Of a stretch of DNA of 64,000 nt, positions 37,025 to 46,350 are shown piece after piece. Location of the stretch: assembly GCA_963663495.1 (NCBI GenBank), contig OY760427.1, forward strand, positions 5,518,001 through 5,582,000, given 5' to 3'. Source of the stretch: G963663495 sp963663495 (GTDB lineage Bacteria > Bacteroidota > Rhodothermia > Rhodothermales > Bin80). A model generated the notes under the pieces. The model was given only the letters and a program-made list of their open reading frames with translations. It had not been told where the DNA came from and searched no databases. The stretch's first letter is position 1. Every line of letters starts with the position of its first letter. Both the position numbers and the translations under genes were made by a program.

Positions 37025-37309
37025 TGCCTGCAATATTCATGTCGTACCCTGTTCGGGTCTAAAAGTGCTGTTTCGGTACCTGCAGGACCGATTGTGCGTT
37101 GTTCGTGCGTAGGGACGACCATGAGAGGGGCTGAAAACACCAGTTTAGGCCCTTTTCCCGACACGATAGCGGTCACATTACCGAGATTTTGGGAAGACTT
37201 CTGTCGGGTAGACACACCTCTGCCTACCTTCTCTTTCCGCTTTCCGCGTTGGGCGCCTGCGGTGTCGAAGCGCAGGCGCAAATTTGACTTGGCTAGCTCT
37301 TCATGGGAA

Positions 37310-38709
37310 GCGTGATCCATGTGAGTTGACAATAATGTCGCCAAAATTGCTCCCATGCAGCATCTGCGCTGGCGGCAATGTGGATAACGATGTTGCGCGC
37401 GTGTTGTACGAAGCGGGCCCCCACCTTGAGTACACGCTCGCGATAGGTGCTCAGACTTATCTGGGATTCGTCAGGCTCCCCACATGCATGAGCTGATACA
37501 TCAGAAGGTATACCTGTAGCAGGACCTCGTTCTCGGCTCGGATCTCGGCATCCTGTTCCGACTCATCAGGCTTCCGCACTACAGGCCGGCCCTTATAGTG
37601 TGTCTTCGGACGGGGAACCGACGACAGCGCCATGGAGCAAGCCGCATTCAGCTCCCCGAAGTGCTTTTCCGCCTTTCCTCTCTTCCGGTACAGATTCACA
37701 AGCTGCTCTGCCGGATAGGCTTCTGCATCCAGATCGGTGATCAGATAGAAATGCCGCGGGGGAAGCTCTCCCGGCACCGGATCACCCACGAGCACCACAC
37801 GACGCTCTACGGACCAGCACTTTGCACGGTAGCGCAGTTCGTGGTAGCATTCGTCCGACGGCTGATCACCCTCCAAATGAGGCGCCGCAAGCCCGTCAAT
37901 CACATCGTTTCCTTTCAGACGCATAGCCGATACGGTCGTTCTCCAGCTTATCACATAACTCTCCACTGTTGAAGCCTGCGTCCAATCGGACAATGACCTT
38001 GTCGGCCACATGTTCACGCAATGCCAGCCCAATGCGTCGAATGAAACCGTAGCAGTCCTTCACCACATTCTGCGTGCCCCTCGCAATTCCGCCCCCAACA
38101 TGTCGCCCGACTCACCGCATATGGCGATAAGGGGCAGAAAGATGGTGCGCTTGTAATATCCGTTCCACTTGCTGCCCTGCTGCTTGCCATGCGTATCTAC
38201 CGGTACACCGTCCACATCAAAGACCACCTCGGGGCGGCGCTTCCCGCCACCACGCTGCAGCAGGTGCTCCATGGCGAATGTCTCTGCAAAAAGGCGCAAC
38301 TTCTTGAAATTCTTTTTCCCGGCCAACATGTGCACGAAGCGAGACATGGTTGGCTGGGATGCCAGGGACCTATCGTCCTGTAATGCCCTCATACCCCTTT
38401 TGGAAGAAGTGGCCACGCGCATGGCGGGGTCCCTTCGAAGCTTGTCCGCATCTGACTGACGTCCCCACCCCTGCACATGTTGCAGCAGGTACTGCCGCAC
38501 TAACTCCTCAAGGCTATGCGTAATCCGAGCTTGGGACCGATTGTCCTTAAGCACGGAAGTGAGTCGGCAGGCAAGGTGCTGATCACCATGAGCAGGCGCA
38601 TAGGAATGACGCCGGCATCCGATGTTAGATTATCGGTCTTGGAGCGTACAACTTTAACGGATTTATTGAACTGGCAAGCGAACAGAAGGTTGGATTTGGG
38701 ATCTTGCAT
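37310..38709 (-). pseudogene. IS1380-family transposase, broken
   Basis: Read on the minus strand from MQDPKSNLLFACQFNKSVKV (ATG 38709), through HVQGWGRQSDADKLRRDPAM and the first catalytic block VVFDVDGVPVDTHGKQQGSK with WNGYYKRTIFLPL. It continues in other frames with LRYRAKCWSVERRVVLVGDP, HFYLITDLDAEAYP, LVNLYRKRGKAEKHFGELNA carrying the catalytic Glu, and the C-terminal ERVLKVGARFV. Frame changes occur near 38550, 38060, 38000 and 37465. Most of the family length is present, but the gene cannot be translated as one protein. Confidence 0.8.
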
Positions 38710-38829
38710 GGGGTGTGTTACAGGGTGAATGGGTATTGGGGTTTCTGAACGTTTGAGCGTCGCACAGGATCCCATTCAAACCGTGTATAGTCAACATATT
38801 ACGCCATAATATTAAACGACGATTCCCCG

Positions 38830-38865
38830 CCACTAGCCTCCCTTATTCATAAGGGAGGCTAGTGG
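38830..38865. terminator. Perfect 15-bp hairpin at the end of the IS66 pseudogene
   Basis: CCACTAGCCTCCCTT pairs perfectly with AAGGGAGGCTAGTGG around the loop ATTCAT. It overlaps the last codons and stop of the minus-strand IS66 transposase. There is no T-run on either side, so it may be an IS-end structure rather than an intrinsic terminator. Confidence 0.5.
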
Positions 38866-40048
38866 GCTTGCCGTGCCTGTTTCCAATGATGGGGCAATAG
38901 CGCTGCTATGTCCTCGGCAGGATGTGTCGGGATGCGCTGGAATACTTCCATGAGCCATTCCATTGGGTTGACGTCGTGGAATTTGCAGGTTCCAAGGAGC
39001 GAATAGACCACAGCACCCCGCTGGGATGCATCATGGGATCCTGCGAACATGTAGTTCTTCCTACCGATAGCCAGTGGCCGTATCGCATTCTCAACCAGAT
39101 TATTGTCCAACTCCACACGGCCCTCATCCAGATATCGGGTCAGCCTTTGCCAACGGCCAAGCGTGTACTGGGTCGCCTTGGCCCACGGGCTCTTGGGTAA
39201 ACCATTATTCACCTCCAGCCACGGCTTCAGCTCCTCCAGTACAGGTCCGGCCCGTTCCTGTCGCAGTTGCTGACGAACATCCGCACTCGCACCCGTTTTG
39301 CGTAGCCAACGCTCTATGAGGTAGAGCTTGCGTATCTCCTTCAACACATGCGCGGCCTTATCCGGCTCGTACGTCTTGCAGTCGAAGAACTTGCGCCGGG
39401 CATGCGCCATGCATGCGTGGAGCGTTACGGATGGGTCCGCATCAAAGATGTCGTAAGCTACATACCCGTCTGTCTGTAGCAATCCCTCATACCCGTGCAA
39501 AAACTCCACCGGACCCGCCCGAGCACGGGTCTTCCAGTATTCCATCACCAACAGCCTCTGCTCTGGACTATGGTACACCCAATAAAAGCCTTTATGCAGC
39601 GATCCCTTCTTATCTCCATCCTGCACCTCAATCCTCGTCTCATCCGCCTGCAGATACCCGGTGGATAGCAACTCCTGCTTCAGAGCATCATACAACGGGG
39701 TCAGGTGCGACGCAGACTGCGATATCCAGCCTCCCAGCGTGGACTTCGCAATCTCTCCACGCCTTCCCGACGAAACCGCTGCTGCTGACGGTACAAAGGC
39801 AGGTGGTCCGCATATTTGCCCACCACCACATCTGCCAACAACCCCGGACCCGCCATGCCCTTGTTCACCATCCGTGGTGGCAACTCACCTATGATCACCC
39901 CCTTATCCTCATCCCCAGGGTCCACATACTTCGGACGCACATACTCAATAACCTTCATATGGGCGGGTACACGCTCCAGAACCAGCGTCTTCTCCGCCCC
40001 GATGCACGTCATACCACTGGTATCCCCGTCAGGCTCAATTGTCTATGC
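38859..40048 (-). pseudogene. tnpC: IS66-family TnpC, truncated and frameshifted
   Basis: The C-terminal part at 38859-39695 is intact in frame: LQADETRIEVQDGDKKG, QTDGYVAYDIFDAD, CMAHARRKFFDCK, VELDNNLVENAIRPLAIGRK and MEWLMEVFQRIPTHPAED. The upstream part (39701-40048) is in another frame: EPDGDTSGMTCIGAE, ERVPAHMKVIEYVRPKY and GMAGPGLLADVVVGKYADHL. The break lies near 39760 and the N-terminal third (coiled coil) is missing. It is clearly different in sequence from the intact IS66 at 34.3-35.9 kb, so it is a second IS66 lineage. Confidence 0.85.
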
Positions 40049-40259
40049 GATGGACATACGTCGGCGCTATAACGCCCGGTAGCTCTGGCGTCTTTACAGT
40101 TCTCTTCCGAATCCCCGTTACCATCGCACTAAACGTTGGCGCGGCAACGACGCTGGGGGGCAGGTATCACTCCCTGCTTTGGGTACGTTTGTTGCTTCGC
40201 GTGCTCGTCATTCTCGCTTAACGATGAGAACCTCTCTCCGTATCATATGGCATCGCTTC

Positions 40260-42530
40260 TCAAGGACGGCAAAGGTCTTGGCCCCTATCTCCAACCGGCT
40301 GTAGCCGCGCCAGATGACCTTGGAGCCTGGAGGCCGGAGGCCGGTCTTTCTTCCGATCCATATAGCCACCAAAGACGGCCACCACCCGAATAGCAGCTCC
40401 GAGTGTCTTTGGAGGCGGCAGTCCAAACTCGTCGGCAAGCTCGTGCAACAGGCGCAGTTCCATCTCATCAAACAATCCTTCCGGCGACGCTTCGGGTTCC
40501 TCGCGCCCCAGAAGCGTCATCAATAGCAGGCGCCACGCCATCACCATATAGATCGTAATGGCATTGTGCAGACTCTTGGCCTGCCGCATACCCAGCCGCT
40601 CTACCGCACAACCGCTCTTGAGCACACGGAACATGTCTTCCACACGCCACCGCAACACGTAGTAGCCTACCACCTCAATAGCTTGCTCCAGCGTCGCAAC
40701 TTCTTGGGTCGTCAATAGATACCACTGTACCGGTCGCTCTCCGGCTGGCGGTTGCACCTCCCGAACATGAATCGCACTGACCTGCACCGGATCCTCCTGC
40801 GACTTACCCGGCGCCGGAAGCGATAGGCGGCGGAAACGTACCTGCATCCGCGCCAGACGGCCCGACCGCCCCTTATGCTTGACTCGACCTGACTTCACGC
40901 GGCGGCTCAAACGCGCAATCGGCACTTCCATGTGTCCTGCCGGACTGCCCGACCGCATGGTCGCAAACAACTTGGGAGACTTTTTACCCAATAGCCGATT
41001 CGCCTTGGCTCGCACCAATATGTCCACACGCCCTGCCCTGCGCTGCTGCGCCAGGATCGCAAACACATCCGCCTCGCGGTCCATGACACACAGCACACGG
41101 GTACGACCGCTCAGATGCGAGGCGGCTTCCGCTATGTCCCGCACGCCGTCTATCCATAACTGCGTCTTAGGAGCAGGAGCCTCTTGGTCGGTTGTATAGG
41201 CACAGCGTAAGATCCCCAACGGCACACCGTCCTCACCCACCGCCAGCGTAGCGTGCAAATGCACTCCTTTTGCCTTTGATGTGGTCTGATTGTGCCCTAT
41301 CACATCCAGCCCCTCGCACGCCGGACGAGTACTGTAGCTGATGTCCGTGCCATCCTGGATGCACAGCACCGTCCGTTGCGTACGCATCCGCTCTATCGTG
41401 CGATCACGATGGGGCTGCAAAATCTTCTCCGGCGTGATCTCGTTCTCGGCCGCTTTCTCCAAAAAACGGTAGTATCCCCGTATCCCCGCCCGATCAGCGT
41501 CCAGATTGGTCGTGATCAATTCTCCTGGAGTGCGTGAAAGCATGTTTACGCTATGTACTAACCGGTCCGAACGGCGTTTGTCCCCCAACGGCGCTCCACC
41601 AAACTCCTGTTCTGCCCATGTATCACTGGCCAGCCCCGCACCCACCTCCAGCTCGGGATACGCCTCCACAACCGGCACTCCAAGCTCCTGCCTCCAATCA
41701 CCACCCAGATCATACACGAAAACCGCCTTCTTCTCTTTGGTGCATGCATTACCAGGAGCATGACGCCCACGCCCCTTGGTTTTCCCCACACACTGAAACC
41801 CCGCAGCCCGAAAACACGTGCCACGATGTTCGGGGCCCACAAAGGTCTCTATCACCCACGGCACATACCCGTAACGGTTCTCAAAATCCTCCGGAAAACG
41901 ACGCAATACCTTCCCCAGTGTATGGCTGGCAAGGTTCCTGATCCGCACCATGGAGCGAATCAGGAACCGATTCAAACCCACGACATGGTCCCGGTAGTCC
42001 TCACGCTGCTCGTCCGACCACGCCATCCATCTGTCGCGCGCCTTCAGATACAGCGCCGCAGCCGCAAAGCCTATCGCTCCGATGTAGCCATGCTCGCTCC
42101 CGACAAGATAGCGCAACTGCCGTCCGGCAAACCGTGGCGCACACAACGGATGCTCGGCCTCCACAAGCGTATTCCAGATCGCACGCTGCCCGGCATCTTT
42201 TACCAATTCCAACTCCAGGCCGCGCACATCCTTGAGCAATGTCGGCACTCCAACAGGCGCAGGTACCGGTTCGTCCAACAAACGAGGCACTGTGCTTCGG
42301 ACCACGCGCTTCGGTGCAGGCAAGGACAGCGCACCCTCGGCTTCGAGTGTCTTGAGCGCCTGCAAACAACTGCTGTGCTGCACACGCCCTAAGGCATCAT
42401 AAAAGCCAAACGCTTCACTCACACGGCGACTTATCGCTGTGCGACCATCGTCAGGATGCTGCTCCATGACCTCTGTCAACTCACATGGAGCAGCACGCAG
42501 TGTCTTCAGAATCTGATGTTGAACCACCAT
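40260..42530 (-). CDS. Transposase with N-terminal DruA (DUF4338) domain and Tn5/IS4-type DDE domain (copy 1)
   Basis: 756 residues, frame intact. Residues about 1-75 form a small winged-helix-like region (RRVSEAFGFYDALGRVQ). Residues about 105-260 match the DruA/DUF4338 pattern: AGRQLRYLVGSEHGYIGAIG, RDRWMAWSDEQRE, NRFLIRSMVRIRNLASHTLG and YVPWVIETFVGPEHRGTCFR. Residues about 303-375 form the Tn5-type N-terminal DNA-binding domain (TWAEQEFGGAPLGDKRRSDR). The rest is the IS4-clan catalytic core with VLCIQDGTDISYS, VLCVMDREADVFA and the YREK-type block YYVLRWRVEDMFRVLKSGC. DUF4338 is the DruA domain of Druantia anti-phage systems, but it also occurs with transposases. IS ends could not be defined. 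A much-diverged second copy is at 49.6-51.9 kb. Confidence 0.85.
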   Translation of the reverse strand: MVVQHQILKTLRAAPCELTEVMEQHPDDGRTAISRRVSEAFGFYDALGRVQHSSCLQALKTLEAEGALSLPAPKRVVRSTVPRLLDEPVPAPVGVPTLLKDVRGLELELVKDAGQRAIWNTLVEAEHPLCAPRFAGRQLRYLVGSEHGYIGAIGFAAAALYLKARDRWMAWSDEQREDYRDHVVGLNRFLIRSMVRIRNLASHTLGKVLRRFPEDFENRYGYVPWVIETFVGPEHRGTCFRAAGFQCVGKTKGRGRHAPGNACTKEKKAVFVYDLGGDWRQELGVPVVEAYPELEVGAGLASDTWAEQEFGGAPLGDKRRSDRLVHSVNMLSRTPGELITTNLDADRAGIRGYYRFLEKAAENEITPEKILQPHRDRTIERMRTQRTVLCIQDGTDISYSTRPACEGLDVIGHNQTTSKAKGVHLHATLAVGEDGVPLGILRCAYTTDQEAPAPKTQLWIDGVRDIAEAASHLSGRTRVLCVMDREADVFAILAQQRRAGRVDILVRAKANRLLGKKSPKLFATMRSGSPAGHMEVPIARLSRRVKSGRVKHKGRSGRLARMQVRFRRLSLPAPGKSQEDPVQVSAIHVREVQPPAGERPVQWYLLTTQEVATLEQAIEVVGYYVLRWRVEDMFRVLKSGCAVERLGMRQAKSLHNAITIYMVMAWRLLLMTLLGREEPEASPEGLFDEMELRLLHELADEFGLPPPKTLGAAIRVVAVFGGYMDRKKDRPPASRLQGHLARLQPVGDRGQDLCRP

Positions 42531-42592
42531 GCCGCCAATCTAAGCGGCATGAATTACAATGTGCAAGTAGGGGTACCGGTTAAACGGTAGGG

Positions 42593-43018
42593 CTAACCAG
42601 TGTCGGCTGTAGGTAGAGCTAGGTAGTGGTCCACGCTGTAACGTCCTGGTCCCATCGGCATGAGGCCTACAAGTACGAAAAGGTTCTTCAACGCGTGCGC
42701 AGGAGATCCTTCCCCGAGGATATGATTCAGCGAAGCTACAAGCATGGTAAGGGCTAACAGCAGGCAAAAGGGACGGTAAAATAGGCCAACAGCGATCATA
42801 AGGCCACCGATGGACTCGGCGAATGCCGCAAGAAAACCAAAGAACGCATGGCCAAACCCGATACCTATGTGATCAAGGGCACCGCCGACACCTGCCCATG
42901 TATCCGGGCCGCCCATAAGCTTGCCCCAGCCGTGAAAGAACAGAAACGCCAACCCGAAACCGAGGCGAAAGAGCAGCAGCCCTGCGTCACTGTATTTGGA
43001 AAGATTGTTCATGGACAT
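42593..43018 (-). CDS. doxX: DoxX family membrane protein
   Basis: About 140 residues with four predicted membrane segments: LLLFRLGFGLAFLFFHGW, FGHAFFGFLAAFAESIGG, LMIAVGLFYRPFCLLLALTM and the region around LKNLFVLVGLMPM. The RLGFG...HGW and FAAFAESIGGL-type motifs are those of the DoxX/DoxD-like family, small inner-membrane proteins sometimes linked to thiol or oxidative-stress metabolism. The start at 43018 (MSMNNLSKYSD) fits the family; the frame extends further upstream without similarity. It stands alone between mobile debris and a cysteine desulfurase relic. Function is not known precisely. Confidence 0.85.
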   Translation of the reverse strand: MSMNNLSKYSDAGLLLFRLGFGLAFLFFHGWGKLMGGPDTWAGVGGALDHIGIGFGHAFFGFLAAFAESIGGLMIAVGLFYRPFCLLLALTMLVASLNHILGEGSPAHALKNLFVLVGLMPMGPGRYSVDHYLALPTADTG

Positions 43019-43273
43019 AGGGACACAAGTAAAATAATGGTGGAGAGGAGCACAGAACAAGCCACGCACAGACCCGCCCGTACGCAAGTAGAGAAACGCA
43101 AGCTACAATGTCAAGCAGGCTGCGGGCATGATAGTCAAGTCGCGCAAGAAACCCAACAATAGTATCCACGTTTCCCTGACTCACACCTGCACGGACAATT
43201 GACTCACGAGACCAAGGACAGCTCCGTTTCGCCACGAATGTGCGCTGCATTCAATTGCCAGATACGTGTAGAA

Positions 43274-43607
43274 CTAACTTCTGCGTACATATGAATGCTC
43301 AGTGGTTACGGTGATCACATGCTTGCCCCTGCTCCGACCGGCGCAAGCCAAGCCAAGCCAAGCCCTGTACTGCCGTGTTGATACTTTCTGTGGCCCCGCT
43401 CGTGAAGATTATATCTGCCGGGTCGGCATCCAGCACTGCCGCGGTCTGCTCGCGGGCACACTGCACAGCCTCGGTTGCTTGCCATCCAAAAACGTGGTCG
43501 CTGGACGCGTTGCCAAACCGCTCCGAGAAATACGGGAGCATGCGCTGGAGCACCCGGCTGTCAACCGGCGTGGTAGCGTTGTAGTCCAAGTACACCGTCC
43601 GCTTCAT
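43274..43607 (-). pseudogene. Cysteine desulfurase (NifS/IscS-like), N-terminal relic
   Basis: Starts MKRTVYLDYNATTPVDSRVL and continues with MLPYFSERFGNASSDHVFGW, CAREQTAAVLDADPAD and IIFTSGATESINTAVQG, all typical of the PLP-dependent NifS/IscS family. One extra base near 43325 shifts the frame; the other frame continues KHVITVTTEHS, and then homology ends. The PLP lysine and catalytic cysteine regions are absent, so it cannot be an enzyme. About 110 of about 390 residues remain. Confidence 0.85.
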
Positions 43608-43902
43608 ACTTGGGTAACCACCTCTGTTAATGCGGGTTTCGGCAAGAGTCGCATCCTACCGTTGTCCTTCTTAAATCCGTAGCGCGCGACCTGCCTTCGT
43701 CCAAGGCAGGATCTGCGAACCTTCGCAGCCTGCGCAAGGATGCGCTTCTTGCCACCGAGCGCTATGGCCAGGGGCCCGCAATTGCATGCTACCTGAAGTA
43801 TCGTGAGTGTTCGATGCGATTGCCATCTATCCTAGGCTTTAGTCGACATGGGTCTTGGCGGCGCCCACGCGAATGCTACCTAGCCAGCCGCAAAGGTGAA
43901 AT

Positions 43903-46350
43903 TTGTCATCTATCAGGTTGGCACCCACCAAGGTCGGAATGCGAGAATTTGATATTATTGCCAACTTTACAAGAAGCGTCACGCACACTACTACCTCTGT
44001 GGGTCAGACCAAATACACCGCAAAATTCAAACAGCGAGTAGCCGCGGAAGCCCGTAAAGGCCTGCAAACCACGAGTGAGATCGCCAGGCGCTACAGAATA
44101 CGCCGCTGGCAGGTCGAGTTGTGGAAAAGGGCAACCCAGGGCAATCCAGATGCCTCCTCCATGGAGAATCCTGCAACGCAACCAAAGGCTGCGAACAAAC
44201 CGAATCCGGGCTCGGAGCCGATCCGGCGTACCATGCCTTCTCCGCCCCCTAGTGATCCGCTCAAGAGTGATCCGCTGGTACAGCTTCGCCGTGCCACGGG
44301 CAACCCCAATGCGGAATTTCGTCCGGGACAATGGGAAGCCATTCATGCACTCGTCAATCAGGGCGCTTCGCTCCTGGTGGTAGAACGAACGGGGTGGGGA
44401 AAGAGCATGGTATACTTTCTGGCAACGTACATCCTGCGCAAAAGGGGTAAGGGAATGGCCCTGCTCATATCTCCTCTCCTGGCGCTAATGCGCAATCAGC
44501 TGCAGGCAGCGGAGAAGCTAGGCCTGAGAGCGGTGTCCATTAATTCCGGCAATACCGAGGAGTGGGATGCCAAGAAAAGACAAGTACTGGCGGGGCGCGC
44601 CGATATATTGCTGATTTCGCCCGAGCGATTGGCGAACGAGAAATTCATGGAGAACGTGTTGCGACCCGTCGCCCACCAGTTGGCCCTGTTAATCGTGGAC
44701 GAAGCGCACTGTATTTCGGACTGGGGCCATGACTTTCGTCCGGACTACCGGCGCATCAGCTCCATTATGCAGCTCGTGGGCGCCCGAACTCCGATGTTGG
44801 GTACCACTGCCACGGCAAACGAACGCGTGATTGCGGATGTAGAGTCGCAACTTCCCAATGTGCGCGTACAGCGCGGTCCGCTGATTCGCACATCGCTCGC
44901 CCTGCAGACGGTCCATTTGTCCTCTCTCCCCGAGCGCATGGCCTGGCTTGCACGAACCATCCCAAGAATGGAGGGATCGGGCATTGTGTATGTCCTGACC
45001 AAGCGCCACGCCGAACTCATTGCCGCATGGCTCACTGCAAATGGCGTGAATGCCAAAGCCTATTATAGCGGAGTCAAAGGGTCTGGCTACAACGACGAGG
45101 CCGACTACAGGCGGCAACTTGAAGACGAACTGCTCGGGAACAAACTGAAGGTCCTGGTGGCAACCGTAGCCCTAGGGATGGGATTCGATAAACCGGATAT
45201 CCATTTTGTGATCCACTTCGGGGCTCCGGGATCCATCATTGCCTACTATCAGCAAGTAGGACGCGCCGGTCGCGCAGTACCGAAGGCCTACGGAATTCTG
45301 ATGACCGGTGCCGAAGACGAACGGATCCATGAGTTCTTTCGCCAGAGCGCATTCCCTAAACCCGAACAGGTGAGCAAAATCTTGCGAGCACTGGATCACT
45401 CAGACGGCCTCTCCATCATCAAGCTCGAACCAAGGGTCAATATTCGGCGCAGCCAACTGGGGAAAGTCCTCAAGTACTTGTCCGTCGAACCGTCACCCCC
45501 AATATTCAAACACGGGTCGCAATGGAAGCGTACCGCATTGCGGTACGAGATGGACCACGCAACAGTCCAGCGGTTGACGCAACAGCGGGAGAAAGAATGG
45601 CAGGAGGTGCAGGAGTATGCCCACACCAAACGCTGTTTGATGCGGTTTCTTGCCGAAGCGCTGGATGATACCAACCTCCAGGACTGTGGTAAGTGTGCCA
45701 ACTGCCTAGGCCGTCCGCTGCTCCTGGAAGAAATAGATGATCGCCTGCTGCGCAAGGCAGGATCCTTTCTCGAACAGCAACGAATCGATCTCGATTGTAA
45801 GCGCCAAGTCGATTCAGGCGCATTTTCGTCCTACAGTTTTCGGGGTAACTTGCCCACTTCATTGCGTGCGGAACAGGGCCGTGTGTTGTCCAGGTGGGGC
45901 GATGAACCCTGGGGAAAGATGGTAGTGCTCGGAAAGCACTACGATCACTTTAATGACGCCCTCGTCAGAGCATCCGCCAGCCTGATCCGTAATCGTTGGA
46001 AGCCTAACCCGCGTCCCGCTTGGGTGACATGTGTCCCATCTCAGAACCGTCCGAAGCTGCTACCACAATTCGCGGCGAGCCTCGCACAAAGGCTGCGCAT
46101 TCCGTTTTATCCTTGCGTGCAGAAGGTCAGACAGAATCAGCCGCAGAAACTGCAGGGAAACCGGTACTTCCAGTGCAAGAATCTAGACGGAGCGTTTCGT
46201 GTTCAAAGTCCAATCCGGAGCAGCCCTGTATTGTTGGTTGACGACATCGTAGATTCCGCTTGGACCCTGACAATTGTCGCAGCATTGCTACGCCAGGCAG
46301 GCAGCGACCTAGTCTACCCTTTTGCGCTCGCCACCACAGCCCCGGGATGA
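43903..46350 (+). CDS. RecQ-family helicase with N-terminal transposase-type HTH and C-terminal phosphoribosyltransferase domain
   Basis: 815 residues. About 36-80: a helix-turn-helix like IS3 OrfA (KYTAKFKQRVAAEARKG, SEIARRYRIRRWQVELWKR). About 125-600: a RecQ core with FRPGQWEAI, Walker A ERTGWGKS (the usual PTGGGKS is altered), SPLLALMRNQ, DEAHCISDWGHDFRPDY, TATANERV, ATVALGMGFDKPDI, QQVGRAGR and the zinc-site residues C...CGKCANC. About 680-815: a ComF-like PRTase ending with the PRPP loop LLVDDIVDSAWTLTIVAALL. The stop overlaps the ATG of the DprA-like gene (ATGA), so the two are translationally coupled. PRTase plus DprA-like pairs are known as ShosTA; this is a RecQ-fused form, so a defence role is inferred. 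The true start may lie later (for example 44161) if the HTH is a fused relic. Confidence 0.85.
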   Translation: MSSIRLAPTKVGMREFDIIANFTRSVTHTTTSVGQTKYTAKFKQRVAAEARKGLQTTSEIARRYRIRRWQVELWKRATQGNPDASSMENPATQPKAANKPNPGSEPIRRTMPSPPPSDPLKSDPLVQLRRATGNPNAEFRPGQWEAIHALVNQGASLLVVERTGWGKSMVYFLATYILRKRGKGMALLISPLLALMRNQLQAAEKLGLRAVSINSGNTEEWDAKKRQVLAGRADILLISPERLANEKFMENVLRPVAHQLALLIVDEAHCISDWGHDFRPDYRRISSIMQLVGARTPMLGTTATANERVIADVESQLPNVRVQRGPLIRTSLALQTVHLSSLPERMAWLARTIPRMEGSGIVYVLTKRHAELIAAWLTANGVNAKAYYSGVKGSGYNDEADYRRQLEDELLGNKLKVLVATVALGMGFDKPDIHFVIHFGAPGSIIAYYQQVGRAGRAVPKAYGILMTGAEDERIHEFFRQSAFPKPEQVSKILRALDHSDGLSIIKLEPRVNIRRSQLGKVLKYLSVEPSPPIFKHGSQWKRTALRYEMDHATVQRLTQQREKEWQEVQEYAHTKRCLMRFLAEALDDTNLQDCGKCANCLGRPLLLEEIDDRLLRKAGSFLEQQRIDLDCKRQVDSGAFSSYSFRGNLPTSLRAEQGRVLSRWGDEPWGKMVVLGKHYDHFNDALVRASASLIRNRWKPNPRPAWVTCVPSQNRPKLLPQFAASLAQRLRIPFYPCVQKVRQNQPQKLQGNRYFQCKNLDGAFRVQSPIRSSPVLLVDDIVDSAWTLTIVAALLRQAGSDLVYPFALATTAPG

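Noticed and set aside
40260..42530. DruA-domain genes considered as parts of a Druantia defence system
   Set aside because: Each DruA region is fused to a complete Tn5-type transposase, and no DruE helicase or other Druantia gene is nearby; a transposon role fits better.
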